The notes beneath the pieces were generated by a model. It saw only the letters and a list, made by a program, of their open reading frames with translations. It ran no database searches and was not told the origin of the DNA. Shown here one piece after another: positions 9,701 to 17,430 of a stretch of DNA of 44,828 nucleotides. A program made the translations under genes and the position numbers. Every line of letters starts with the position of its first letter. Position 1 is the stretch's first letter. Source of the DNA: Anseongella ginsenosidimutans (GTDB taxonomy: Bacteria; Bacteroidota; Bacteroidia; Sphingobacteriales; Sphingobacteriaceae); contig JAJUHF010000011.1 in the NCBI GenBank assembly GCA_029268045.1, positions 1 to 44,828 on the forward strand, in the 5' to 3' direction.

Positions 9701-10030
9701 GATAATTATTGGTCGGAAGATAACCGGGACATCTATGCCGCCTGGCCCCGTCTGGCGGCGAATGCCGGATTGCTGAATAATAACGCCCAAACCAATACCT
9801 GGTTTATGCGCAATGGGGCGTTCATCCGGCTGAAAACCGTGGAACTGGGATATACCCTTCCCCGGACGCTTACCGAACGCTGGAAAGTAGAGCAAACTCG
9901 GATTTACCTGAGCGGTACCAATTTGTTGACCTTCAGTGATTTTAAACTGTGGGATATCGAAATGGCGGGCCAGGGGCTGGGTTATCCGCTGCAGAAGGTA
10001 TTTAACATCGGTGTCCAAGTCTCATTTTAA
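6800..10030 (+). CDS. SusC/RagA-family TonB-dependent outer-membrane transporter
   Basis: 1076 residues. The N-terminal leader is hydrophobic (about 10-30) and ends near WASPG. A carboxypeptidase regulatory-like domain covers about 51-128 (VTGKVTDTSGAPLPGVSVSL). The TonB-box-like stretch LDDVVVVAFGEQKK is at 129-142, and the plug follows with IRGVTTFG, LILIDGIEL and LYGARGANGVILVTTKEG (241-258), the SusC signature. The rest is beta-barrel and ends in FNIGVQVSF with a terminal Phe, typical of outer-membrane proteins. Length is normal for SusC. There is no N-terminal STN domain, so no direct sign of ECF sigma signalling. The SusD gene begins 10 bases after the stop. Together they should bind and import the released glycan or lipid headgroup in a TonB-dependent way. 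Confidence 0.96.
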   Translation: MRKTLLNHVRYVLFIACGLLCLQGLTSWASPGLPSGTEFRWSAEPHLQDRQVTGKVTDTSGAPLPGVSVSLKNNASIGTSTDLNGRYVLDVPVSGGILVFSLIGFESREIPVGEQSVINLELQIATSTLDDVVVVAFGEQKKTDVIGAVTTVNPSELKVPSSNLTTALAGRIAGVIAYQRSGEPGQDNADFFIRGVTTFGYKTDPLILIDGIELTATDLARLQPDDVASFSIMKDATATALYGARGANGVILVTTKEGAEGKARVSFRLENSLSTPTKNVELADPITYMRMHNEATLLWNPLSPLPYSRSKIENTEAGVNPIAFPVTDWRETMFKDYTMNQRANFSVSGGGKVARYYLAGTFNQDNGVLKVDGRNNFNNNIDLKSYLLRSNVNISLTKTTEVGVKLYGTFDDYTGPIDGGADVYRRVMRTNPVLFPPYFPVDESHRYVRHIMFGNYDLASSYLNPYAEMVKGYRDYSRSLMMAQFELEQDLSFVTEGLKLQGMINTNRRSYYDVDRFYDPFYYQVGTYDKRADTYTIFPLNENFGTDYLGYDEGAKEVSSTSYVQASALYNRTFAEKHGVSGMLVFILNNIVDANMGDLQRSLPHRNLGLSGRFTYSYDSRYFGEFNFGYNGSERFYKDKRFGFFPSGGVAWYVSNEDFWEPIKPVVSNLKLRATYGLVGNDAIGRPEDRFFYLSNVNMENASMGGTFGTNYNYTRTGVSISRYDNRDITWETALKTNIGLEIGLFDKVNIMADLFHEARTNILMERADVPTTMGLAANVFANLGEASSRGIDVSIDYSHFFNNSFWIQARGNFTYATNEFEVYEEPVYAERYLSRVGYPLDQQWGYIAERLFVDELEILNSPRQNFGEYHAGDIKYRDVNGDGQITTLDRVPIGYPTVPEIVYGFGFSTGYKNFDFSAFFQGLARESFWIDLRATAPFVPYRYQHEVDAGLLSGYTLQNQLLKAYADNYWSEDNRDIYAAWPRLAANAGLLNNNAQTNTWFMRNGAFIRLKTVELGYTLPRTLTERWKVEQTRIYLSGTNLLTFSDFKLWDIEMAGQGLGYPLQKVFNIGVQVSF

Positions 10031-10040
10031 CCTAAGCAAT

Positions 10041-11915
10041 ATGAAAATTTTCAGATACACGATACTGATCGCCCTGTTAAGCGGCTTCAGCGCCTGCAAT
10101 TACCTGGATATCGTCCCGGACAATATCGCCACGCTGGACAATGCGTTCGTTTCCCGCAACATGGCGGAGAAGTTCCTGTTTACCTGTTACTCTTATCTAC
10201 CGGCCCGGGATAACCTCCGGAGTGATCCCTCCTTTTTCGGAGGGGATGAATACTGGCATTACGATGTGAATAACGAGTCCTGGAACATCGCGCGGGGCAA
10301 TCAGAACGTAGTGGAACCCTATAACAATTACTGGGACGGCAGGAGCCAGGGAAAAGCCTTATTCCGTGGTATCCGCGATTGCAATATTTTCCTGGAGAAG
10401 ATTCACGATGTCCCGGACCTGGACGATTTTGAGAAAAACCGGTGGATCGCCGAGGTGAACTTTCTGAAAGCCTATTTCCATTTTTATCTCCTTCGCATGT
10501 ATGGCCCGATTCCCATTATTGACGAGAACCTGCCCATCAGCAGCGGTACGGACGAAGTAAAGGTGGAACGGCGGCACGTGGATGAGGTGTTCGATTACAT
10601 TGCCGGCTTATTGGACAAAGCAGCGGCGGATTTGCCTGAGAAGATTGAATTGGAGGCGATCGAAGCGGGCCGCATTACCAAACCCATTGCGCTGGCCATC
10701 AAAGCCCGGGTTTTGGTCTTTGCCGCCAGTCCCTTGTTTAACGGGAACGCGGATTATGCGGATTTTACCAGTCGAAACGGAGACCCTTTGTTCAGCGCGG
10801 CTTATTCTGCTGAAAAATGGAAACGGGCGGCCGATGCGTGCAAGGAAGCGATTGAACTTTGTCATGCGACCGGCCATAAACTGTTCTACTGGCAGCCCAA
10901 CAAACCGGACTTGTCTGAGGTCACCATTGCCAAGATGAATATCCGCAACGCGGTTACCGAGGAGTGGAACCCGGAGGTGATCTGGGCGAATACATTGAGC
11001 ATGACGAGCTTCATCCAATGGGCCTCCCAGGCCCGGCTGGTTCCCGAAGGGACCGCGAACATTCATTCCTTGCTGGCGCCCACTTTAAAGATCGCCGAGA
11101 TGTTCTATACCCGAAACGGGGTTCCTATCAGCGAAGACAAAACCTGGGATTACAGCGGCCGGTATCAGCTGCGTACGGCAACGCATGAGGAGCGCTTCCA
11201 TATTCAAGAAGGATACCAGACCGTGGCCTTGCATTTCGACCGGGAAACCCGGTTTTACGCGAGCATGGCATTTGACGGGGCGATGTGGTACGGTCAGGGA
11301 CGTTTCGACGATAAGGATCCCTATTACGTGCAAGCCAAAATGGGGCAGAACGCGGCCCGCAAAGCGGTATCCTGGTATTCGGTGACCGGTTACTGGCCCA
11401 AAAAGCTGGTAAACTTCAACAATGCGGTGACCCTTGGTATTTCCTATTCCGCCGAACCGTACCCCTGGCCGGAAATCCGTCTGGCTGACCTGTACCTGCT
11501 GTATTCTGAGGCGCTGAACGAGTTGAACGGTCCCGGTCCGGAAACCTTCAAATGGGTTAACCTGGTGCGGGAACGCGCCGGGTTGAAATCGATCGAGGAA
11601 TCCTGGTCCACCTATTCGAAGTCGCCCGGGAAGTACACGACCAAAGCGGGTTTGCGTGAAATCCTTCATCGGGAAAGGAACATTGAAATGGCCTTTGAGG
11701 GCCACCGGTTCTGGGATCTGCGCAGATGGAAAGAAGCCGAACAGGTAGTCAACGCACCGGTGCAGGGCTGGAATATCGAGGAAGAGGAAACCCAGGCCTA
11801 TTACCAGGTTCAGACCTTGTTTAACCAGACCTTTCAGAAGCGCGATTATTTTATGCCGATCCGGGAGGCTTCGCTTATTCAGAATGAGCGTTTGGTCCAG
11901 AATCCGGGCTGGTAA
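10041..11915 (+). CDS. SusD/RagB-family surface glycan-binding lipoprotein
   Basis: 624 residues from ATG 10041. This start gives MKIFRYTILIALLSGFSACN, a lipoprotein leader with lipobox FSAC and Cys19. An in-frame start at 9936 would overlap the end of susC by 95 bases and lacks a signal peptide. The family order is present: an N-terminal segment with RDCNIFLEKI and FLKAYFHFYLLRMYGPIPI (SusD-like N-terminal/TPR region), and a C-terminal RagB domain with LYLLYSEALNE and RNIEMAFEGHRFWDLRRW. It pairs with the preceding SusC, forming the lid of the transporter, and is anchored on the outer face of the outer membrane. Ligand residues cannot be named from sequence alone. Confidence 0.96.
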   Translation: MKIFRYTILIALLSGFSACNYLDIVPDNIATLDNAFVSRNMAEKFLFTCYSYLPARDNLRSDPSFFGGDEYWHYDVNNESWNIARGNQNVVEPYNNYWDGRSQGKALFRGIRDCNIFLEKIHDVPDLDDFEKNRWIAEVNFLKAYFHFYLLRMYGPIPIIDENLPISSGTDEVKVERRHVDEVFDYIAGLLDKAAADLPEKIELEAIEAGRITKPIALAIKARVLVFAASPLFNGNADYADFTSRNGDPLFSAAYSAEKWKRAADACKEAIELCHATGHKLFYWQPNKPDLSEVTIAKMNIRNAVTEEWNPEVIWANTLSMTSFIQWASQARLVPEGTANIHSLLAPTLKIAEMFYTRNGVPISEDKTWDYSGRYQLRTATHEERFHIQEGYQTVALHFDRETRFYASMAFDGAMWYGQGRFDDKDPYYVQAKMGQNAARKAVSWYSVTGYWPKKLVNFNNAVTLGISYSAEPYPWPEIRLADLYLLYSEALNELNGPGPETFKWVNLVRERAGLKSIEESWSTYSKSPGKYTTKAGLREILHRERNIEMAFEGHRFWDLRRWKEAEQVVNAPVQGWNIEEEETQAYYQVQTLFNQTFQKRDYFMPIREASLIQNERLVQNPGW

Positions 11916-11948
11916 TTAGAGTAGAAGTAAGTAGTAAGTAATAAGACA

Positions 11949-13136
11949 ATGAATACTTATAAAATTATTTTCGGATTGGCTGCCGTTTTCCTTGCGATGA
12001 GTGCATGCACCAAAGACCAGCACCGGATGGATCCCTTGGAAAACGATGGGAAGGCTCCCGGCGCGTTGACAAACCTCCAGGTTGAAAATCTGCATGGCGC
12101 CGCCAGGATCAGCTATACTTTGCCCGGAGACGAGGATCTTTTGTACGTGCTGGCCGAAACCGATTCGAAACGGGGCCGCATCCAGGCAAAATCCTCGCTT
12201 TACAGCAACAGTGTACTTATCGAAGGGCTTGGTGACACCGAATCCCGCGAGGTGACCCTGTATGCGGTGGATCGGGGTGAAAATCGCTCCGAGCCCGTGA
12301 CGGTGACCATCCAGCCGCTGACCCCGCCCATGCAATTGGTTCGCAATTCGGTTGATATCGTGGAAGATTTTGGCGGTGTGCGGATCAGTTTCGTCAATGA
12401 ACTTTCGGAAGACATGGTGATCAATGTGCTCACCCCGGATTCGGTAGGCGATTGGGTGGAAGCCGAAACCTGGTATACCAGTCAAGAGGAAGGCACGTTT
12501 TCCATCCGGGGATATGAAGCCAAGCCACGGCAATTTGCTGTTTTTGTCCGCGATAAATGGGAGAATATTTCAGACACGATGATCGTGGAACGGGTGCCCC
12601 TTTATGAAGAATTACTCGATAAGTCGAAATTTGAACAATTCGTCCTCAATACCGATGCCACAGCGGGTTTCGGCTGGGTTATGCCCCGGATGTGGGACAA
12701 TAGCATTGACGAACCCAATGGCTTCCATACGGTCAGTCCGGTGGAATTTCCCCACCACTTTACATTCGACCTGGGTGGTACCTATAAACTCAGCCGTTAC
12801 ACCATGTGGCAGCGGGGGCTTATTCAGAGTACATCCTTCCTGTACGGACACGGGAATCCCCGGCGCTGGGAGATCTGGGGAGCAACTGATCCTCCTTCAG
12901 ACGGCAGTTGGGACGGTTGGACGAAGCTGGTTGAATGCGAGTCCATCAAGCCCTCGGGTTCACCCATTGGCACGGTGACCAACGAGGACCGGGAATACGC
13001 CATGCGCGGTCACGAGTTTATGATCCCGCTGGATGCGCCTCCGGTCCGCTACATCCGGATCAAGGTGCTCAATACCTGGGGCGGCGCCGCCTATTCCCAT
13101 GTTATGGAACTTTCCTTCTGGGGAGCCGGACAGTAA
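11949..13136 (+). CDS. Surface lipoprotein with DUF4959, DUF5126 and DUF5000 domains
   Basis: 395 residues. The lipoprotein leader MNTYKIIFGLAAVFLAMSAC puts the lipid on Cys20. I read three modules: a DUF4959-like fibronectin/Ig domain (about 30-125, PGALTNLQVENLHGAARISY), a DUF5126-like domain (about 125-235), and a DUF5000 discoidin-like domain (about 240-395, FPHHFTFDLGGTYKLSRYTM, SDGSWDGWTKL, PVRYIRIKVLNTWG). Such proteins usually follow SusCD genes and are thought to be surface glycan-binding proteins. The next gene is a paralogue over the last 150 residues. The 33-base gap after susD is purine-rich with AGTAAGTA repeated. Domain names come from family knowledge; the ligand is unknown. 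Confidence 0.88.
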   Translation: MNTYKIIFGLAAVFLAMSACTKDQHRMDPLENDGKAPGALTNLQVENLHGAARISYTLPGDEDLLYVLAETDSKRGRIQAKSSLYSNSVLIEGLGDTESREVTLYAVDRGENRSEPVTVTIQPLTPPMQLVRNSVDIVEDFGGVRISFVNELSEDMVINVLTPDSVGDWVEAETWYTSQEEGTFSIRGYEAKPRQFAVFVRDKWENISDTMIVERVPLYEELLDKSKFEQFVLNTDATAGFGWVMPRMWDNSIDEPNGFHTVSPVEFPHHFTFDLGGTYKLSRYTMWQRGLIQSTSFLYGHGNPRRWEIWGATDPPSDGSWDGWTKLVECESIKPSGSPIGTVTNEDREYAMRGHEFMIPLDAPPVRYIRIKVLNTWGGAAYSHVMELSFWGAGQ

Positions 13137-13169
13137 AATAGCTAGTATCAAGAATTTAGATTTATTCAG

Positions 13170-14387
13170 ATGAAAAGATATACAGGGTTTGTTTTGTTGC
13201 TGGGCATTGGCTGCTGTCTGGCTGCATGCGGTAAAATGGACGAAACCTATGACCAATACCTGGAGGGCGGAGAGAAGATCTATACCGGGCGGGTCGATTC
13301 GGTGAGAACCTATTCGGGGTACAAACGGGTTGGATTGTCCTGGCTGTTGATTTCCGATCCCAAGATTACACACTGCCGGGTATTGTGGAACAATGGGAAG
13401 GATTCGGTCCGTGTACCGGTAACCCGTGGACCGGGCGTGGATACCATCCGCGTAATCATTGACGGCCTTGCCGAAGGGGTGTACACCTTTGACATTTATA
13501 CCGGCGACGACAGAGGCAATTCCTCCCTGAAGGTGAGCGCCATCGGACGGGCCTACGGCGATGAATACAGTTCGCGGATGCCCCACATGCCATTTACCCG
13601 TGCAAAATGGGCGGATGACCGGACCGTGGTCAAATGGGGACTTAAGGAAGGCAACGATATCCTGACCGGGGTGGAACTCCGGTATATGGATCTGGACGGC
13701 AAGGAACAGCAACTGAAGGTGTTTCCCGACAGCGCGGAAACGGTCATGGAGGATTTTAAGAAAGGAAGTGAGTTCCGCTACCGGACCTTGTATCTTCCCG
13801 ATTCGACGGCAATCGATACACTGTACACCGATTACCTGACGGTATCCCCGGTGATTGAGCACGAAATGGACAAATCGCTGTTCGCTGAACACGTGCTGCC
13901 GGGCGATGCCCCTTCGGCTTGGGGATGGTTGCTGCCCATGTTATGGGATGGGAACGCCGACTCCCCCAACGGTTTTCATACTTCCTCGGACGTAGGTTTT
14001 CCCCATCACTATACATTCGATCTGGGGAAGGAAGTGGTGCTGAGCCGCTTTAAACTATGGCAGCGCGGTGCTACCACGGCCGATGCGTACCTGTATTCGG
14101 CGGGAAACCCAAAACAATTTGAGATTTGGGGATCCACCGAACCGGCAGCAGACGGAAGCTGGGATGGCTGGGTCAAATTGCTGGACTGTCAATCGGTGAA
14201 GCCTTCCGGCCTGCCGGTGGGGCAGCTTTCCGAGGAGGACAAAGCCTATGCCGCAGCGGGAGAGGAGTACCATTTCCCGTCCAATACGCCGCCTGTCCGG
14301 TACATCCGGGTAAAAGTGATCAGCAACTGGCGTGGAGACCCTTATTCCCATTCGAATGAGATCACTTTCTGGGAAATAGAACAGTAA
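13170..14387 (+). CDS. Surface lipoprotein with DUF4998 and DUF5000 (discoidin-like) domains
   Basis: 405 residues. The leader MKRYTGFVLLLGIGCCLAAC gives lipobox LAAC and Cys20. The N-terminal part (about 21-240: MDETYDQYLEGGEKIYTGRV, then two Ig-like repeats) matches DUF4998. The C-terminal 160 residues are a DUF5000 domain (FPHHYTFDLGKEVVLSRFKL, DGSWDGWVKLLDC, PVRYIRVKVISNWRG) that aligns with the C-terminus of the preceding protein at roughly half identical residues by eye. This suggests domain duplication with different N-terminal modules. Likely outward-facing on the outer membrane and part of the same binding complex as SusD. The 33-base gap upstream implies the same transcript. Confidence 0.87.
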   Translation: MKRYTGFVLLLGIGCCLAACGKMDETYDQYLEGGEKIYTGRVDSVRTYSGYKRVGLSWLLISDPKITHCRVLWNNGKDSVRVPVTRGPGVDTIRVIIDGLAEGVYTFDIYTGDDRGNSSLKVSAIGRAYGDEYSSRMPHMPFTRAKWADDRTVVKWGLKEGNDILTGVELRYMDLDGKEQQLKVFPDSAETVMEDFKKGSEFRYRTLYLPDSTAIDTLYTDYLTVSPVIEHEMDKSLFAEHVLPGDAPSAWGWLLPMLWDGNADSPNGFHTSSDVGFPHHYTFDLGKEVVLSRFKLWQRGATTADAYLYSAGNPKQFEIWGSTEPAADGSWDGWVKLLDCQSVKPSGLPVGQLSEEDKAYAAAGEEYHFPSNTPPVRYIRVKVISNWRGDPYSHSNEITFWEIEQ

Positions 14388-14405
14388 GGTAAATCGAAGA
14401 AAATA

Positions 14406-14436
14406 TTGGCCGGAACCGATTATTATTGCAACTTTG
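14406..14436 (+). promoter_or_regulatory. Candidate Bacteroidota promoter for the GDPD gene
   Basis: TTG at 14406-14408, a 20-base spacer, then CAACTTTG at 14429-14436 (7 of 8 to TAnnTTTG). The spacing equals that of the two tRNA promoters in this window. It would start transcription near 14443, some 23 bases before the ATG at 14466, so the phosphodiesterase could be made apart from the rest of the locus. Confidence 0.4.
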
Positions 14437-14465
14437 GATTCACACAAACACAATATCGCAAACAG

Positions 14466-15545
14466 ATGAAAAAACTTCCGGCCTTTACCTCCTTGATTTT
14501 CAGCAGTGTTTTCTTTTTGAACGTACTATCGGTCCATGCGCAGCAGGAGCGCGATGGTTACCTCCTTCTGGATGATTACAGCTATACTCCCCAGGACAAG
14601 GGGATCGGAACCATCGTCGTTCACCGGATGGATGCGACCGGCCGGGAAAACCCGCGTTTTGTGCTCCGCGGTCCGGATGCGGACAAGTTTAAAATACGAA
14701 AGGGAAATCAGCTGGTTTTGCGGCGTAAATACGCCAAGTCGGACGAAAAATGGTTTGATGTTGCCTTAGGCACTGCCGACGGGCAATTGAATGCCAACTT
14801 CCGCGTGGTGAAGGATGAATTCAAAACCAACGGCGTCATCGCCCACCGCGGGGCCTGGAAGAATACCGGCGTTCCTGAAAACAGCATTGCCTCTTTTCTG
14901 AAAGCGGTGGAGCTGGGTTGCGAAGGGTCGGAGTTTGATGTGCATTACACCGCCGATTCGGTGGTCATGTTGTTTCACGACCGCCATAAGGACGGATTGG
15001 TCATTGAAAAGACAACGTACAATGAACTCTCGGAGAAACCGCTGAGCAACGGGGAAACGGCGCCCGACCTGCAAACTTTTTTTGAAGTAGCCACCAAACA
15101 GAATACCACCCGGCTGGTGCTTGAGATCAAACCCTCGGCCGTAAGCAAGGAGCGGGGGATTGCCCTGACCGACCAGATCATGCGTCAGGTAATGGAAGCC
15201 GGTGTACAGGGCTGGGTGGATTACATCAGTTTCGGATACGATATCTGCCAGCGTATCCTGCAGTGGGATCCCTACGCCAAGGTAGCCTACTTGAACGGAG
15301 AGAAGGCTCCTTCGGAAGTGGCCGCGGACGGGTTGGACGGGCTGGATTACAACCAGAAAGTCTTCCGCGATAAGCCCGACTGGATCCAGCAGGCAAAGGA
15401 CGAAGGGCTTTCGCTCAATGTCTGGACCGTGAATAACCCCGATGACATGGACTGGTTTCTCAAGCAGGGATTCGACTTCATAACAACCGATGAACCCGAA
15501 CTGCTACTGAAAAAGATAACCTCAGGCAAAGAGCCTATGCACTAA
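14466..15545 (+). CDS. Secreted glycerophosphodiester phosphodiesterase-family protein with N-terminal cadherin-like module
   Basis: 359 residues from ATG 14466, which gives a clean signal peptide (MKKLPAFTSLIFSSVFFLNV, ending near VHAQ). An upstream TTG at 14406 adds 20 residues without leader character and overlaps a promoter-like sequence. Residues about 28-118 form a small beta-rich, cadherin-like module. The GDPD TIM barrel follows: IAHRGAW with His127, PENS with Glu138, GSEFDVH with Glu156 and Asp158 as metal ligands, and LFHD with catalytic His171. Family members hydrolyse glycerophosphodiesters to glycerol-3-phosphate and an alcohol. As the last gene of the locus it hints at a glycerol phosphate in the substrate. 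It ends tail to tail with the next gene, overlapping by 4 bases. Confidence 0.9.
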   Translation: MKKLPAFTSLIFSSVFFLNVLSVHAQQERDGYLLLDDYSYTPQDKGIGTIVVHRMDATGRENPRFVLRGPDADKFKIRKGNQLVLRRKYAKSDEKWFDVALGTADGQLNANFRVVKDEFKTNGVIAHRGAWKNTGVPENSIASFLKAVELGCEGSEFDVHYTADSVVMLFHDRHKDGLVIEKTTYNELSEKPLSNGETAPDLQTFFEVATKQNTTRLVLEIKPSAVSKERGIALTDQIMRQVMEAGVQGWVDYISFGYDICQRILQWDPYAKVAYLNGEKAPSEVAADGLDGLDYNQKVFRDKPDWIQQAKDEGLSLNVWTVNNPDDMDWFLKQGFDFITTDEPELLLKKITSGKEPMH

Positions 15546-16525
15546 TCGAGTTCCACGTTTTCAAACTCAAACTGCTGATGGGCGTCGGTATTGTATTGAT
15601 CCAGATGGGGCGAATACGTTTTTACGCGAATCTTTTTCTCCCGCGGGATAACGGTGACCAGGCGCAGGAAGCCGTTTCCTCCGTTTTCTGATCCTTCCAC
15701 GCCGCTTTGGTAATTGGAAAGCATCTGATACACTTTGTTGCCGTGCTGACCGGTACTTACCAGGGTGCCTACCCCGTCATTGAGGACGTGGCCGCTGAAC
15801 ACGAACACGATGTTTTTATGGCGGCTTACCAGTTTGTCCCACATCTGCTCGCCGTCATTTACCGCCTGCGCTCCGGTGGCTTTTCCCAGTCCATAGGCCT
15901 GAGGCAGCCATTTATGACCTTTCCCTTCGCCCATGCGGGTCTCATCCGAATACATGTAGGCATGGGTAATCAGGATTGCCTTATGTTTTGGATGCGCCTC
16001 CAATACCTTAGCCGCCCAATCGATTACCTCGTTGCGGGGTCCGAATTCCAGGGCCAGTACCAGCCACTTATAACCGCCGGCGTTAAAGGTATGCCAGGTG
16101 TTTTCCATACTATCTTCCTCGAAAGCTCCTCCGAAATGCGCCGTTTTGCTATACTTTGAGTAGGGCAGCCAGGTATTCATCATGGTAGCATCCCGGACGT
16201 CGGCCGACCCGTTGGTACCCAGGTCGTGATTGCCGGGGACAAATGCGTAAGGAACCTTCCCGTCCATCAGTTGGAATGCCTCGGCGGCGGCCTTCCATTG
16301 CTTTTCGTTGTTATGGTCGGTTATGTCGCCCAGCTGGAGCGCAAATACGATGCTGTCGGCCTGTTCAGCCACCCAGGCTGTCTGCGCTTTGAACAGATCC
16401 GGATACAGGCGGGTATAGGTCTGCGTATCGGGCAGAACCGCCAACGTAAAGGGTTTACGTACTTTGCAGGAAGCAAACAGCATGAGGAAAGCCAGGACAG
16501 AAATCAAGGAAAGTACTCTTTTCAT
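15542..16525 (-). CDS. Lipoprotein calcineurin-like metallophosphoesterase
   Basis: 327 residues from ATG 16525, which gives the lipoprotein leader MKRVLSLISVLAFLMLFASC (Cys20). Longer in-frame starts lack a leader. Metallophosphoesterase motifs are in order: LPDTQTY (Asp33 and Gln35, the D-x-Q variant), LQLGDITD (Asp67), PGNHD (Asn99, His100), ILITHAYMYSD and VFSGH. This implies a dinuclear-metal phosphoesterase anchored in the periplasm or at the surface. Its own promoter-like sequence lies 36 bases upstream, so it may be expressed apart from the DUF4249/receptor pair. It converges on the GDPD gene: two phosphoesterases meet tail to tail with stop codons overlapping by 4 bases. Substrate unknown; phosphomonoesters or nucleotides are typical for the fold. 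Confidence 0.88.
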   Translation of the reverse strand: MKRVLSLISVLAFLMLFASCKVRKPFTLAVLPDTQTYTRLYPDLFKAQTAWVAEQADSIVFALQLGDITDHNNEKQWKAAAEAFQLMDGKVPYAFVPGNHDLGTNGSADVRDATMMNTWLPYSKYSKTAHFGGAFEEDSMENTWHTFNAGGYKWLVLALEFGPRNEVIDWAAKVLEAHPKHKAILITHAYMYSDETRMGEGKGHKWLPQAYGLGKATGAQAVNDGEQMWDKLVSRHKNIVFVFSGHVLNDGVGTLVSTGQHGNKVYQMLSNYQSGVEGSENGGNGFLRLVTVIPREKKIRVKTYSPHLDQYNTDAHQQFEFENVELD

Positions 16526-16560
16526 GTGCATATTTTTCTGATCAAATGACTGATTCAGCT

Positions 16561-16592
16561 CAAATATACTGTTTCGTTCCATTAGTTCCGAA
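16561..16592 (-). promoter_or_regulatory. Candidate promoter of the metallophosphoesterase gene
   Basis: On the minus strand TATATTTG (16568 to 16561) is a perfect TAnnTTTG -7 element. A weaker TTCGG -33 element (16592 to 16588) lies 19 bases before it. The expected start is near 16554, giving a leader of about 30 bases before ATG 16525. Confidence 0.5.
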
Positions 16593-16607
16593 CAGGCAGA
16601 CTGGGGA

Positions 16608-17426
16608 TCAGGGAACCACAATGGTCCGCGACTGGGTGGTGTGCGCGCTGAAATATCCAAGCGCCCCACCCCGAAGGTTACTTACCGGATTGGCCGGAGT
16701 AATGGGGCTGCCGTTTCCGCGGGAGCTCTGATCCAGGCTCATCCAATACTTGTAAACCGCGCGATCAATGCAGAGAAGTTCGACCGTCAGGGAATCCCCG
16801 CTATGGATCCGCTCGTCGTCATCCAGGCCGGGGTCCATGTAGAGTTTGGATTCAAAATCAAGTCCGTCTACCAGGTCGTCGTCGAGCAGGAAGAGCTGTT
16901 CGGATTTTTTACCATTGATGTATTGAATGCAGCGGTAAAAATTTTCAACGCCCGCCGGATCCGGGAGAATGAGGTTTGCAAGTTTCCAGGTCTCCCCGAA
17001 ATAGTTCTCATTGGTGACGTACAGGGTGTCGAGGTTGACTTTGGCCGGCATGGTTGAAGTAGCTGTAAACCGGGATTCATCCAGGGCGACCTCAAGCGTG
17101 TAGGTTTCCCCACTCATTCCGGCAAACGCGGGCGCTTCGTATACACCAGGCTCGGTTTCTGTAAGGTGGACCGTATCGCCGGGCGTAGAAGCCGGATTGT
17201 CTCCATGGATCCGGATGTAAACCAGCGCCCCCTGAACGCCGGGAAAATCATTATTCTGGTCGAAGTCTTTGGTTTGGGTGATCAGTACGCGGCAGTCTCC
17301 GGCCCGGTCACTCAGGGTGCCTTCCACCACGTATTTGGCATCCACTCCTTTGAGATCCAGCTCAATTACCCGCTCGCAGGAGCACAGGAACAACAGCACG
17401 GTTAGATATATGAGTCGACGATACAT
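16608..17426 (-). CDS. DUF4249-domain lipoprotein, partner of the adjacent TonB-dependent receptor
   Basis: 272 residues from ATG 17426, giving MYRRLIYLTVLLFLCSCERV with lipobox LCSC and Cys17. Longer in-frame starts lack a leader and run into the receptor gene. The body is DUF4249-like: VEGTLSDRAGDCRVLITQT near the N-terminus, an Ig-like strand pattern with YTLEVALDES and ATSTMPAKVNLDTL, and the closing NLRGGALGYFSAHT. DUF4249 genes are regularly found next to carboxypeptidase-regulatory TonB-dependent receptors, as here with a 4-base gap. By analogy with SusD it may be a surface lid or binding lipoprotein for that receptor, but the function is not established. Confidence 0.88.
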   Translation of the reverse strand: MYRRLIYLTVLLFLCSCERVIELDLKGVDAKYVVEGTLSDRAGDCRVLITQTKDFDQNNDFPGVQGALVYIRIHGDNPASTPGDTVHLTETEPGVYEAPAFAGMSGETYTLEVALDESRFTATSTMPAKVNLDTLYVTNENYFGETWKLANLILPDPAGVENFYRCIQYINGKKSEQLFLLDDDLVDGLDFESKLYMDPGLDDDERIHSGDSLTVELLCIDRAVYKYWMSLDQSSRGNGSPITPANPVSNLRGGALGYFSAHTTQSRTIVVP

Positions 17427-17430
17427 CAGT

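Noticed and set aside
9936-10040. Longer start for the SusD gene overlapping the end of susC
   Set aside because: ATG 10041 yields a lipoprotein leader with lipobox FSAC; the longer form buries it.
12960-13892. 310-codon minus-strand frame across the two DUF5000 lipoprotein genes
   Set aside because: It spans the ends of two well-supported lipoprotein genes and shows no recognisable domain or leader.
14406-14465. Upstream TTG start for the GDPD gene
   Set aside because: It adds 20 residues without leader character and overlaps a promoter-like TTG-N20-CAACTTTG; ATG 14466 gives a proper signal peptide.
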